From the NCBI GenBank assembly GCA_012861695.1, contig JAAOOA010000060.1, positions 16,074,472 through 16,138,471 on the forward strand: 64,000 nt of DNA, given 5' to 3'. The DNA is from Trematomus loennbergii (lineage: Eukaryota > Chordata > Actinopteri > Perciformes > Nototheniidae). The stretch's first letter is position 1, and each line of letters begins with the position of its first letter. Below are positions 1-13,870 of this stretch, piece after piece. The position numbers and the translations under genes are program-made. The notes below the pieces were generated by a model. That model did no database searches. It saw only the letters and a program-made list of their open reading frames with translations, and was not told where the DNA came from.

Positions 1-507
1 TTTGTTTCAGATTTTATGCGGACACAGTGCAATACATTAACCCCCTCCTCCACAGTTACACTCACGTGTCACTCTCTCTTGCTTCCCTCAGATATGACTG
101 ATTAGCTTGTGTGTGGGTTTGTGTATGTGTGTGTGTGTGTTTTTGTGATCTTAACTATATGTGTGTATTTGTTTACGTTCTGTTGGTCTAGAGAGCTGTT
201 GACATCAGGAAACATCCTCTTTCCTTCGGGAATATGTGTCAAAGTGCAAAGTCTTCAAAACAGTCATGTGGTCTAAGTTAATGCTTAAAGAAATACCCAA
301 CATATAAGCTTATAATGCATAACGCTAAAACAGTTGGAAGTTAGTAGTCATTTTCTTAAAGGAATAAATGATTACATTGCATTATCTACAGTGGCACTAC
401 CAGAAAAGGTCTAATCTCAAGTAGTTTTAAGCAATCTAAAATCTATAACAATACTGTGAACAGTAATACACAAATTTTAAAGCAGACATTTTGTTTTGTC
501 AGGAATG
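1..507. other. Non-coding DNA, no gene seen
   Basis: AT-rich sequence with a short impure GT run around 112-140. I see no splice-bounded ORF, no inverted repeat and no recognisable repeat family. Confidence 0.5.
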
Positions 508-515
508 GTCTAGAT

Positions 516-1169
516 CAGGGGTCGGCAACCTTTTTGATATGAAGTGCCATTTAAAAAAAAAAATGTGATCAGTGTGCCGACGATCGTGAACTGTCAACGG
601 GAAGGGGGGAGCCTCGCAGAGGGGAAGCAGTGTGTTGATCTCTTTCACCTGTCAGCGCAATTTACATGATGCGGTTTAAACAAATTTAAATAATTGGTTT
701 GAACGGCATTATAATAATGACGACGGTCCGTTCTGTGATTCTCCAGAACACACAGATGGCCAGTCCGCCCCTGTGTAGCATATTATTTTCGATGAGAGAT
801 GAGCAGATCGCCACTGGGCTTTCAACTAAAGACACAGCCACGCAAAAACTGTGGCCTTTGTACAGCTCCTTATGGGTAGCCTACTGCAATTTGTGAAGTG
901 CGGGCGCGCTCCGGCAGCACTACACCCTGATCGTTTCACCACGGAGGAAAGCAGCAGAAAGTCGCCTGGAGTTAAACAGAGGGGCTGCGTTGCGTGCATG
1001 GCTTCCTTCTGCAGGTAACGGAGAGACGCGCTCTGGCGGCGGTCTCGTTCAGGATCCTAAAAATAAAATTGTAATATTTTGCACACTTATTCCACTTATT
1101 CCTAGTGTGCCACTGGTTACGGTGCCCCGTGCCAATGGTGGCACGCGCGCCAGGGGTTGCCGACCCCTG
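516..1169. mobile_element. Complete hAT-type MITE
   Basis: The element starts CAGGGGTCGGCAACC and ends with the reverse complement GGTTGCCGACCCCTG. It is flanked on both sides by the identical 8-bp sequence GTCTAGAT (508-515 and 1170-1177), the target-duplication length and terminal CAG typical of hAT transposons. At 654 bp it has no convincing transposase, and the short open frames inside are not recognisable, so it is probably non-autonomous. The inner part is GC-richer than its surroundings. Confidence 0.9.
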
Positions 1170-1177
1170 GTCTAGAT

Positions 1178-2270
1178 GAAACTACCGTCATTAAAGATGG
1201 CTTTGTTGCTTTTTTGCCCTGATTAAGCACTACCAGAGTCATCATGCACTCTAGCAGAGTTAAATGGGACGAAGCCCTTGTTAATGTTATTCATTATTTG
1301 CGCTTTTCCTGCTATGACATGACAAGATGATCTGCTGTGTAAAAGGTTGTTAATCCCCACTGGGATTACTAGGCCCTGCATTACACAGCAAATTCATTTG
1401 GAATTGGTTGAAAATAAAAGCTTTTACATAAAAAGCAACAGGCAATTACTTTATAAAATGTTTTGTGTATTAGAAAAAAAGAAAATGTAATAGGACCCAG
1501 GCAAACAACATTACATCAATATAAAGTAAATACAAATATATTGTTCTGAGAAATACTTCAATATAAATGAGAAAATATCAGCGTGAAAAGAAAGCTATAT
1601 AAGTAATGTGTAGTGTACAGTAAATCACTATCTTCCTTTTTTATCAACTACCTTTAAATCTTCTCTCAGGGTGAAATTATATCATGTGTAAAGTTTTACT
1701 GTGGTTATATTGTGACTTCTCATTGCCACAACCAAATGATGTAGGATGGTACATTTTCTAAGTTACTTTTATTTCACCTTTGAAAACAGGCTGTGTAATT
1801 TACTATATTTAACATATTATTTATGTATCATATTAATGGATAGCAGGACCCTGCATTCTCTGTTTCTTAAATCTAAAACTGATCAAACTAGCTTATCACG
1901 TGTGTGCTGCAGTTAACCTCAAGATCTTGTTTGAAAAATCTATTTGGCAGACCGATAAATACTAAGTTGCATATAATGCAGAGTTTAGACAAGGTGAACG
2001 TTGTTTTGGATGCAGTGCTCTCAGTGGGAGACTATTCTGAAGCTATAACTCTGTGTACATCTGTTAGAGTGTATGTATATTGAGTGTGTTTGCATCCACT
2101 GAAAATGTCACTGATTTGCATTTTAAATGTTGTTACTCGGATTACCACTCCACCTTTATAATCAAATGAGTTCTCTCTAGCCTTTCTAAAATTGACTTTG
2201 TGTATCGGTGTGCTGACTAGCCATATGCTGCCCTCTGTTCTAAATAATGCTCTATTCATCTCAAACAGCT
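1178..2270. other. Non-coding DNA, possible conserved element
   Basis: No gene seen. The stretch 1195-1440 is less simple than its AT-rich surroundings and holds a short hairpin, GCTGTGTAA (near 1335) pairing with TTACACAGC (near 1381). It could be a conserved non-coding element, but this cannot be judged without comparison. The rest is AT-rich. Confidence 0.35.
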
Positions 2271-2289
2271 GGCGGCCACTCTGACCTGG

Positions 2290-2408
2290 TCTATTCTCTC
2301 TCTGTCTCTCTGTCTGTCTGTCTCTCTGTCTCTCTGTTGTCTCTCTGTCTCTGTCTGTCTCTCTGTCTGTCTCTCCATCACTCTCTCCGTCGCTCTCTCT
2401 CTCTGTCT
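2290..2408. repeat. Pyrimidine (TCTC/TCTG)n microsatellite, left part
   Basis: Imperfect CTCT/CTGT tract on the plus strand. A similar tract resumes at 3776-3823 on the other side of the fold-back element, so the element appears to sit inside one original microsatellite. Confidence 0.85.
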
Positions 2409-2433
2409 TCCGGTGGCCCGGAAGTGCAAGACA

Positions 2434-2572
2434 CCACAGCATTTCAGAAAACACAACAGCATTTCAGAAAACACCACAGCATTTCAGAAAACACTACAGC
2501 ATTTCAGAAAACACTGCAGCATTTCAGAAAACACTACAGCATTTCAGAAAACACCACAGCATTTCACATTGG
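2434..2572. repeat. 20-bp minisatellite, left arm (about 7 units)
   Basis: Tandem units of CATTTCAGAAAACACCACAG with small variations at the ACCAC/ACTAC/ACTGC positions. It is the left-arm counterpart of the array at 3520-3757. Confidence 0.9.
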
Positions 2573-3519
2573 ACGGAAAGGGTATTCTTTTAGGGAGAAC
2601 ACTTCTTGTTTGTGATTGGACAGAGCCAGCCAGAGAAGCACTGCTGTGATTGGTTGTTTTTGCTGCCAGTCAAGAAATGACGCTTCGTGATTGGTCAGCA
2701 CCCGACAGCGCAACATGTCCCAACACATCAACCGTTAGCTGTTAGCACACACTCAGAGCTCACAGCTCCTCATATCTGTTCAGAAACTGGACAAAAGTTA
2801 AACAAGTACAAACCACAGACTGTCTATGTCATGGCGAATACAGTCGCTGCTTTATTTATGTCTGTATGACGCTGTTGTGAGTGTGGACGGAGCAGCTACA
2901 GGTTAGTTTAGCCTGATCGATCCGCCCCCTCTCCAGCACGTCTTGTTTGAATGACAGGAGTAAACACTGACAGCTGCGGTGAAACTCGACAACAAAATGA
3001 ACATATTGACCGTGATTTAATTGTAATACACGTTTCAAAGTGATGCCGAAGTAACTACATACTGATACCGGTTAGTAAAAACCATGAATTAATGCTTTGA
3101 CAAGTCTGCAGACAAGACGGCAGGCGAAAAGCTTTTAAAATGCGTGTTTTCTGAATGGAATCGGATCCATCAGGCTAAACTAACCTGTAGCTGCTCCGTC
3201 CACACTCACAACAGCGTCATACAGACATAAATAAAGCAGCGACTGTATTCGCCATGACATATACAGTCTATGGTTTGTACTTGTTTAACTTTTGTCCCGT
3301 TTCTGAACAGATATGAGGAGCTGTGAGCTCTGAATGTGTGCTAACAGCTAACGGTTGATGTGTTGGGACATGTTGCGCTGTCGGGTGCTGACCAATCACG
3401 AAGCGTCATTTCTTGACTGGCAGCAAAAACAACCAATCACAGCAGTGCTTCTCTGGCTGGCTCTGTCCAATCACAAACAAGAAGTGTTCTCCCTAAAGGA
3501 ATACCCTTTCCGTCCAATG

Positions 3520-3757
3520 TGAAATGCTGCGGCGTTTTGTGAAATGCTGTTGTGTTTTCTGAAATGCTGCGGCGTTTTGTGAAATGCTGCGGTGTTTTCT
3601 GAAATGCTGTTGTGTTTTCTGAAATGGTGTAGCGTTTTCTGAAATGCTGTTGCGTTTTCTGAAATGCTGTTGTGTTTTCTGAAATGCTGTAGCGTTTTCT
3701 GAAATGCTGCGGCGTTTTCTGAAATGCTGTTGTGTTTTGTGAAATGCTGTGGTGTCT
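3520..3757. repeat. 20-bp minisatellite, right arm (about 12 units)
   Basis: Reverse complement of the left-arm minisatellite (units GAAATGCTGTTGTGTTTTCT and variants). It has about five more units than the left arm, so the arms have expanded or contracted independently since they formed. Confidence 0.9.
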
Positions 3758-3775
3758 TGCACTTCCGGGCCACCG

Positions 3776-5140
3776 TACTGTCTCTCTCTATCTCTCTGTC
3801 TCTCTGCTGTTCTCAGTCTCTCTAACTGCTTGTGCAATCCCTGAAATATCACAAGAATTTAAAGTGTTTTCCAGGCCTTAATTATTTGGGGATTTCATAG
3901 AATATCACAGTGGTCATAAGATGTTTTTATTCCAACTGTATGGGAAACAACAAGTTTAGAAAACACAAGTTGTTTTTATTTTGGTATCACTTACATTAGG
4001 TCAACAGGTCAGAGGTTGACCATTTATGACAAGAACTCTTCTGTGATGTTCTGTGATTAACTTTTTCCATGAAAACACGTTCATAACTTGTATTTGTTGT
4101 GTTAAAACACAACCAAAAGCCCTGCAAGAAAAACATCTTTACCACGTACATTGCTGCAAAAAGAGAAAACACAACCAAAAACAGAAAAATACAGTGATAT
4201 GAAGTTGTTGTTAAACCAAATGTAAAATACATGAACATAACTCTGTTTTTTATCTGGCCATTTCATTGAAAATAACTAACTATCTATTTTATTCTGCAGT
4301 TTCTTTGTGTATTGCACAATGTGCTTGATTTGTGCCAGCTAAAAGGAATAGGAAGCTGTGTGTATCCAAAGCGAAGCAATGTAGAAATGATTATTTGCAA
4401 CATCAGTGGTGTTCTTGGAATTGGAATGAGTAAAGGATAATGGGGGGAAGTTGCACAGTGCAACAAAAAAACACAATTTACAGGCAGGGAGAGACTGGGT
4501 GAGGGCCTGTTGGCAGGAGGCATTACTGTACATTACATTATATTGTGTGTGTGGACTTCAAGGTATTTTTTAACAGCTTTATATTTGAACTCTACACTGT
4601 TTTTGCTTCATTGTGCACCACAATTTTGGACCAAATTTGAACCTTACGAGATCTTTGTTCACATTTCAGAAACATTCAACTGGGCCACTTCTACAGTAAC
4701 TTCACATCATCACTGTTGCAATTTCTACACTGTAGCTTATGTGCATATTACATTAAAACCTTTGAATCTTGAATCTCAAATCTTGATGATAATAATAGGT
4801 TTCATGTTTAAAAACCTGTTGCTGCATGTCAGAAACATATAGTGGACTTGAACATTAAATCGGGGTTACCAAACCCGGAGAAAAAACAGTTTTAGAAGGT
4901 TTTTCGCTTATTTTCTTTTTTTACTGTCAGTCTCTTCCTGTCTCCCATTCTTTGCATCTGTCTTTCATTTATATGTCAACTTTCAGCCATCTTGGGATCT
5001 CTGGTCTGTGTTTAGAGGGGAAACGCTGGGTTGCTGTGTTTGTCAAATTACTCCTTCCCTCTTTACTCTGCCCCTCTCGCTCTGCTCCATAGTTGTCCCA
5101 TATTTTTCTTTCTCTATTTCTGCTGCCATGGTTGTTTTCA
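3776..5140. other. Non-coding DNA
   Basis: Begins with the resumed pyrimidine microsatellite. No gene seen. The stretch ending near 4790 (tail ...CTTTGAATCTTGAATCTCAAATCTTGA) resembles the short 3' tail repeats of fish LINEs, but no reverse transcriptase is visible and I do not assign a family. Confidence 0.35.
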
Positions 5141-5141
5141 C

Positions 5142-8188
<3,047 letters not shown>

Positions 8189-9002
8189 CAGGGGTGCCCA
8201 ACCTCTTTTGAACCGAGAGCTACTTTTAAAGTTGCCAGTCTGCCGAGATCTACCAGTCCAAATAGAGAGGCGTAGCCATTACTGACAGCCTAGTAAATAC
8301 ACACTTCCACTTGTATAAAACTGACCTTTGTACGATTAATACTTCATAAAATACTGCAGATCCTTTATCTTACCTCTTTCTAATCTACACACATACAAGT
8401 ATTTAACTGAAGTTACACAACAGTGTTGTTGATACAGAGTTGGAGTTTATTCACACGTCACATAGTGGGTAATGTTTTCAAGAAACATTGAACAGTGCTG
8501 CCACATATGACACAGGAAAAAAAGAAAAGACACAGAACCCTTTCTTTGCCATTATATAAAAATAGTGTTGCTACAAAAGTATAAATTAGGCTTACTAATA
8601 AGACAACTCATATCTGAAGCTACACAGGAATCTGCTGCCAAAGTGCAATAAAAAAGACAAAATTAATAGAATCAAACCCTTTTTTGTTGCATTTTAGTAG
8701 AGTATAAAAAGAAATGCCTTTAAAATAGGATGCAAGCAACACTAGTTTCTTAACCTGAATTGATAATAGACTATAATCAATTTAAACAGAACAGATCTTA
8801 ATGTTTGCATTCTTATACCATTTTGTACAATAATTATAATGAATAAGTTCAAACAAACTAAAACTTACAGCTGATTAATAACGGTATCTAACTTGAGTTT
8901 TTATTATATCAAAAACCTGTTGAAATGCTACTGTTATTTTTACTGTCCCCATAAAGCGCGTCGGCAGCCTCCAGGAATGCTTCTTTCACAACTTCGCCGT
9001 CT
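8189..9002 (-). mobile_element. Relic of a hAT transposon
   Basis: The left end CAGGGGTGCCCAACCTCTTTTG (8189) is a typical hAT terminus. Near the other side, the minus strand at about 8940-9002 reads DGEVVKEAFLEAADALYGD. That resembles part of the hAT-family transposase that also gave rise to the vertebrate GTF2IRD2/ZBED5-type proteins. The segment between is AT-rich and shows no continuous frame. I did not find the other terminus or a target duplication, so the element is truncated or badly decayed. Confidence 0.55.
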
Positions 9003-9145
9003 TTGAATATAATAGATAATAAATAGAATAAACCATCAGTCAATCATTTACGAGGGCCTGTCAATGATAAACTGATGGTGTTCCACCTTTGTCAGGTAGA
9101 TTGGAGATGGGAGGACTGTAATTATGAATCAGGAGTGCAGCAGTT

Positions 9146-9312
9146 AAGGCAAGGCAAGGCAAGGCAAGGCAAGGCAAGGCAAGGCAAGGCAAGGCAAGGC
9201 AAGGCAAGGCAAGGCAAGGCAAGGCAAGGCAAGGCAAGGCAAGGCAAGGCAAGGCAAGGCAAGGCAAGGCAAGGCAAGGCAAGGCAAGGCAAGGCAAGGC
9301 AAGGCAAGGCAA
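9146..9312. repeat. (AAGGC)n pentanucleotide array, about 33 copies
   Basis: Essentially perfect AAGGC units, open in several frames on both strands purely because of the repeat. It abuts a dispersed repeat beginning AAGTTTATTTATATAGCACC, a pairing seen often in fish genomes. Confidence 0.98.
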
Positions 9313-9545
9313 GTTTATTTATATAGCACCTTTCAACACAAGGCAATTCAAAGTGCTTTACAAAAATGGAAGACATTAAGAAAATGGCATTTAAAATCAG
9401 TCATTAAAAAGAAAAGATAATAAAATAAACATTAAAAGAAAAAATACATGGATAAAAGTTACAGTGCAGTTTAAGATGTGAATAGTTCAATTAAAGCAGC
9501 GGCAAAAAGAAAAGTCTTCAGCCTGGATTTAAAAGTAGTAAGACA
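9313..9545. repeat. Dispersed fish repeat (TTTATTTATATAGCACCTTT type)
   Basis: Starts AAGTTTATTTATATAGCACC, continues through AAGGCAATTCAAAGTGCTTTACA and ends near CAGCCTGGATTTAAAAGTAG. I recognise these motifs as a common teleost interspersed repeat but cannot name the family. The left breakpoint of the gal3st1 tandem duplication (about 9493) lies inside it, and its last part recurs at 15431-15480. Confidence 0.55.
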
Positions 9546-10573
9546 CAAATTAAACACAAATTCGGACAACAGAGGAGTTCCCTTTACCATCAGATAGCAG
9601 ATCCAACCTGCAGTCTGATTGGATTGTGCCCGAGCCTAAAACCACTGTAAACAGGGCAAATTTAATTATAGTCGGGCCAAAGACTGTAAAAATAAAGAGT
9701 GGGACTGTTAAACTGCTTTTCAGCAATACAACAATCTGTTGGCAGGCAAAGACTATGTGTAAAGGTAGGATGTATCCGTTGTGTTATGGCAAACTTTCAG
9801 GGAAGTATAACTATGTTATACAAACAATAACCAAAAAGGTAAAAGATAGGGTAAATTCTAGCTTTCAAAATGTACAAAAATGCAACAAAAATATAATTGA
9901 CAAGAAGCAGAAAACTAACAAACCAGCAGACAACAATCTTATTCAAAACTTTTCAATAAATGAAAAATAATATTTGAGAACAGGAAAAAATAAAATAAAA
10001 ATACATATAGGCCTACATATACAAGAAATGTACATGTTGAATGTGTTCAAGTTGATAATGGAGAAAAAGTCCAGAACATATTCTCATATGAACACACACA
10101 TCTGATATATTTATTACGTAAATATGTATTAATGTCATACACAAAACAAATGTTCAGTTTTCTGTATCGTGAAACACTTGTGAATATTTTAAAATGATCA
10201 AATCTCACAAATAATTTTGGCAGCAAATACAGTTTATGAAAATTTGAGGGGTACACCAAACAATAATGTTTTTTCAATGTCCCTTTGTTACTTACTGCCA
10301 AGTTGTGCAGTATTTGTGACTGATACACCAGCACATCCGTTTCTTATTCTTTTGAAAAGTTGTCAGTTGTGGGTTTTATACTTATTATTGAAATTCTGTA
10401 TAGTTTAAGTCAGCATTGGAAATAATTATATGATAAAATAACAAAAGTAGATATATATCTAGACGTGAACATTCGGAGGTTGAAATTCGAGGCCTTATGT
10501 GTAAAGTGAGTTCTGGTTAAGTGCAATAAAGTTATACAAAATTCTATTTCAATATTCTATCATATCTGTCTCA
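9546..10573. other. 3' flank of gal3st1 copy A
   Basis: AT-rich. A TTTATT at 10110-10115 would be an AATAAA poly(A) signal on the minus strand, about 460 bp past the gal3st1 stop. The open plus-strand frame from 9626 is broken by a one-base indel in copy B (frame from 15565), which argues that it is not a gene. Confidence 0.45.
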
Positions 10574-11719
10574 TCACCAGTTTATGATTTTCCTCACACG
10601 TCCCCACAGCTTAGTGAGCCACAGGTTTACCCCCAAGTCTGTCAGATATTGAATTTCCGGGGTTAACATCTTTCGGCACAACTCCTCATAGGCTTTATCT
10701 ACATTTCTGTTCAAATTGTATCCTTCAATAGACTTCTCTCCAACGGGCTGCCACGGCTGCATGGCAGCATCATGAATACTTCCAGCCTCCACAGAGTGGC
10801 CTCCCTCGATGCAGATCTTCACCAGTTCTGCGTTCCTCCTCCTGAGCTCTTCAACATCCTCTTCCATTTGTTTTCTACCGTAAGCCTCTACCTTCTCCCA
10901 AAAGGTCAGGTTAAAATGTTTATAGAGCTTCCAGTCAATGCTGTTCCACTGCAGGGCCTTTTCCCTGAGCTCAGGAGTTAGTTTAGGTACAGTGGATTTC
11001 ATACGGGAGTTGAGCTTGAAGAAGAGTATGTCATCCATCTCCCAGCAGAGGGCATCTTTCAGCAGGATAAGGGACTCCTCAAAGTGCTCCATCAGCATGA
11101 CTAAGTGAAAACGCTCAGCGATGACCCTGATGCTGTCCTCTACTCGTTGGTCATCTGCATCCAGAGTGTTGTCCTGCCCAAAGTCAAAGAACAACAGGTT
11201 CTTCAAGTAGAAGGAGCTAAATCCGCCCGGGCTGAAGTATTGTTTAGGATCACGCAGGAACTTGGCCATCTTATCCTCCCCTGGTATCCACCAGGTCAGA
11301 GGAACAACATGACCAAAGTAATGAAAGGAGGACTCAAAGAGCTCTGCAGGATCTCGCAGGATCGTCGTGTAGAAAGTGTCACGAGGCAGCACTTTTGCCA
11401 CCTCAGGTGCATTGAATCGCATATGGTTACACATGATGTTAAAACACCTTCCAGATTGGTAGCCCTGAACGTATGTGCGCTGAAAAGATGAGGGGTAGTA
11501 GAAATCGTTCCGGCTGTTTGGGAAGGCAAATTTGAGATTGTGCTTCTCTCCAAAGCGTAACAAGATGTTGATGAAGGGCTGCTGGCAGTTTTATGGGTCT
11601 TCATAAACATGATATCTACTTTAGGAGCACAGACGGTATTGTCTTGCTGCGAGCTGTTTGTGTTTTCCCTGCTGCTGCTCTGGCCCGTTCGTGAAGAGCA
11701 GGAGAGAGGAACTGGGAGC
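10574..11719 (-). CDS. gal3st1: Galactose-3-O-sulfotransferase, catalytic exon, copy A (frameshifted)
   Basis: GAL3ST1-type enzymes move sulfate from PAPS to the 3-hydroxyl of galactose (galactosylceramide to sulfatide) in the Golgi. The exon opens at an AG acceptor (11720-11721) and encodes the lumenal domain: the PAPS 5'-phosphosulfate loop (MKTHKTASS), the 3'-phosphate region (TTILRDPAELFESSFHYFG), conserved MEHFEESLILLKDALCWE, and a C-terminus ending RKIINW at the stop 10574-10576. Copy A has GAAGGGCTGC at 11574-11583 where copy B has GAAGGTGCTGC. This one-base deletion shifts the frame directly after KTHKTASS, so the spliced product would end about 183 residues in. The C-terminal reading frame is intact, unlike copy B. 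Either the copy is dead or the base is a sequence error. Confidence 0.9.
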
Positions 11720-12324
11720 CTGGATAAAATCAACATGGGGAAATGATTAAGTGTCACAATAATGTATCACAGCTCATTTATAGAGATGCACTGACAACTA
11801 GAATATAAACCTCTGTGAAGTGAAGTTTACAGTCTTATTTTTGTTCGTATCCACGATTTGTTCAAATTTGTAGATATCCATAGTTTACAAGGATTCACCA
11901 ATGCTTTCATATTCATAAACTTCTCTTAAGAGTACATAACTGAATGGGAAATCTGTAATAAGAAAGAAAGAGATATTGTTTCCATTATTATTCATCACTG
12001 CTTATTTTGTCCAATATTTATGTGCCATATACTGAACATTTTTGTATTACACATCTTGCAGCCAGTTCAACAAAATCGTATTTTTAATTAAATACATTTT
12101 TTTATTAAATACATTTTTCTGTCAGTTTCCCAGACAGAGCAATATTAACAGTACCCATATGAATGTTATCTACAGTATAGATAAAGGCACCTGTAAATGA
12201 TAGGTAAGGTGCTGAAACTAGACTATATAATGCGGTATAGATAAAAGATCAAAATGTTTGGAGTCCAAAGGAGAAGTATGTATCAACCTTTGCAACTTCT
12301 CTTCATCGGCTCACCTGCCAACAG

Positions 12325-13102
12325 TTAAAGGTGGGGTATGTAATTCATTTCAGAAACACTTTTTGTTATATTCCATGGAATGCTCTTAAAGGTGGGGTAG
12401 GTAAGTTTGAGAAACCGGCTCGAGATACACTTTTTGTTGTATTCCATGGAATGCTCTTAACATCCCGATAGCAATGAATATCTTAAGTGCTTTGACAAAA
12501 AATCCATAAAAAGATTTCATCTGTGGAAGCCGTAATACTGTAAAAAGCACGACCAATCATTTTAGCCGGCCCGGCTAAAATAACTGGATGGCCTACCTGC
12601 CTGTCAGCCTTCTATCTGTGCACAAACTTATCTCGTGCCCTCATTGGTCATGTGCGCGTTCGTGTGTGTTGGAGGAGGGGCTCTATAAGGAAGTGGCAGA
12701 TTTTCTCTGGTTGTGTATTTTCAAATTCTAGCGATCTCGAGCCGGTTTCTCAAACTTACCTACCCCACCTTTAACATCCCGATAGCAATGAATATATGAA
12801 ATGCTTTGACAATAAATACATACAAAAATGTCATCTGTGGAAGCCGTAGCGCTGTAAAAAGCACGACCAATCATTTTAGCCGGCCCGGCAAAAATAACTG
12901 GATGGCCTATACCTGCCTGTCAGCCTTCCATCTGTGCACAAACTTATCTCGTGCCCTCATTGGTCATGTGCGCGTTCGTGTGTGTTGGAGGAGGGGCTCT
13001 GTAAGGAAGTTTGAAGGAAGAGGCAGATTTTTTCCGGTTGTTTACTTTCAAATTCTAGCGCACTTGAGCTGGTTTCTCCAAAATTGCATACCCCACTTTT
13101 AA
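12325..13102. mobile_element. TTAA-flanked MITE (outer copy) in gal3st1 intron A
   Basis: Starts TTAAAGGTGGGGTATGTAA and ends TTGCATACCCCACTTTTAA, giving inverted termini AGGTGGGGTATG with TTAA on both sides as in piggyBac-like target choice. It holds a second element at 12390-12770. The copy at 18295-18675 in duplicate B lacks that insertion. Confidence 0.9.
12390..12770. mobile_element. Nested TTAA MITE present only in copy A
   Basis: 381 bp with inverted ends AGGTGGGGTAGGTAAGTTTG and CAAACTTACCTACCCCACCT. TTAA lies on both sides (12386-12389 and 12771-12774). Copy B reads GCTCTTAACATCCC at the same place, which is the unoccupied site with a single TTAA. The insert is related to, but different from, its host element. 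Confidence 0.95.
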
Positions 13103-13205
13103 GGTCTCATTTGACTTGTGCCTTATTTTCTTTATACCAATTAATAGACTGTACACCTTCTCGTGTTTATGAAAGTTCTGTTTTATTTGCTGTCTGAAAG
13201 TCTTA

Positions 13206-13866
13206 GGCGGTGTTTACACAAGAACAAAACGGGTTGTATCTGCTACTTTTCTCTCGCGTATAGCCCGTTCGTTCACACGAGGCCGTAACGGAACCGCGGA
13301 AACGGACCCCGCAAACGATAACGGGTCCCAAGGTGGATAGATCTGCAAACGGAACGCTCTGGGGGGTCAAACGGCTCAGTGTGTACGCCCTATACGATAA
13401 TTTCCTGATAACGATGTAGCCATAGCCCCACCTCTGCTGCTCACTGCTGTAGCATGGTCAGTAGCTACTGCTAGTGCTTCTGCTACTGACCATGCTACAG
13501 ATGTTAGTGCAAAAGCTACAGCTCGACCATGCTACAGATGTTAGTGCAAAATCTACAGCTCCTCTAGCACAACCATCAGCAACAAGTGGACATGGAGAAT
13601 GACATGAACTACATGTTGCTAAATCTACCGCGGGGTATAAACAGAAGGGCAACCATGGCAACCATGCTTGGGGGTCTTCTTCGCTGCTTTTGGTGTATTT
13701 TGTGGCAGAAGTACAGCGCCACTTCCAGGCCCGGCATATGTACTACAGCGTTTCCAGTGGTCTCGTGTGAACGGACACGTTAAATGAGCCGAATGCGTGT
13801 GAACAGAAGACTTTTTTGATAACGAATTCGGTCCGTTTGCGTTTGCGCTGCCGTGTAAATGGGGTC
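13206..13866. mobile_element. MITE abutting the gal3st1 splice donor, copy A
   Basis: Bounded by TTA (13203-13205 and 13867-13869). The termini GGCGGTGTTTACAC and GTGTAAATGGGGTC are imperfect inverted repeats. The 3-bp TTA target fits PIF/Harbinger. Inside are a hairpin (TGTAGCATGGTCAGTAGC near 13450 against GCTACTGACCATGCTACA near 13484) and a short tandem repeat (ACCATGCTACAGATGTTAGT). On the minus strand the right-hand TTA supplies part of the 5' splice site of the anchor exon. Present in both duplicates, so it predates the duplication. Confidence 0.75.
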
Positions 13867-13870
13867 TTAC

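Larger units (their letters stand above)
2411..3775. mobile_element. Fold-back element with ~520/610-bp inverted arms
   Basis: The sequence from CGGTGGCCCGGAAGTG at 2411 is repeated in inverted orientation, ending CACTTCCGGGCCACCG at 3775. Pairing continues inwards through a 20-bp minisatellite, a CCAAT-rich stretch and a segment around GACATAAATAAAGCAGCGAC, to about 2932 on the left and 3164 on the right. A spacer of about 230 bp separates the arms. The right arm is longer because its minisatellite has more units. The spacer and inner arms match the core of the TA-flanked MITEs at 22850, 26446 and 29246. No transposase is present. A target duplication cannot be read because the flanks are microsatellite. 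Confidence 0.85.
11720..13870 (-). other. gal3st1 copy A intron
   Basis: 2151-bp intron with donor GTAAGA (13870) and acceptor TTTTATCCAG (11720). It contains a TTAA MITE with a second copy nested in it and, at its 5' edge, another MITE. The B intron is 1792 bp; most of the difference is the nested MITE. Confidence 0.8.

Noticed and set aside
2413..2649. Repetitive frames with HFRKHNSISENTTAFQKT-type translations
   Set aside because: Product of the 20-bp minisatellite; similar frames occur in both arms and both strands.
9075..9326. Open frames across the AAGGC array on both strands
   Set aside because: A pentanucleotide repeat without stop codons is open in any frame; no start context or splice signals.
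9626..9970. Plus-strand frame of 114 codons in both duplicates
   Set aside because: A one-base indel shortens it to 74 codons in copy B, and it lies in the AT-rich 3' flank of gal3st1.
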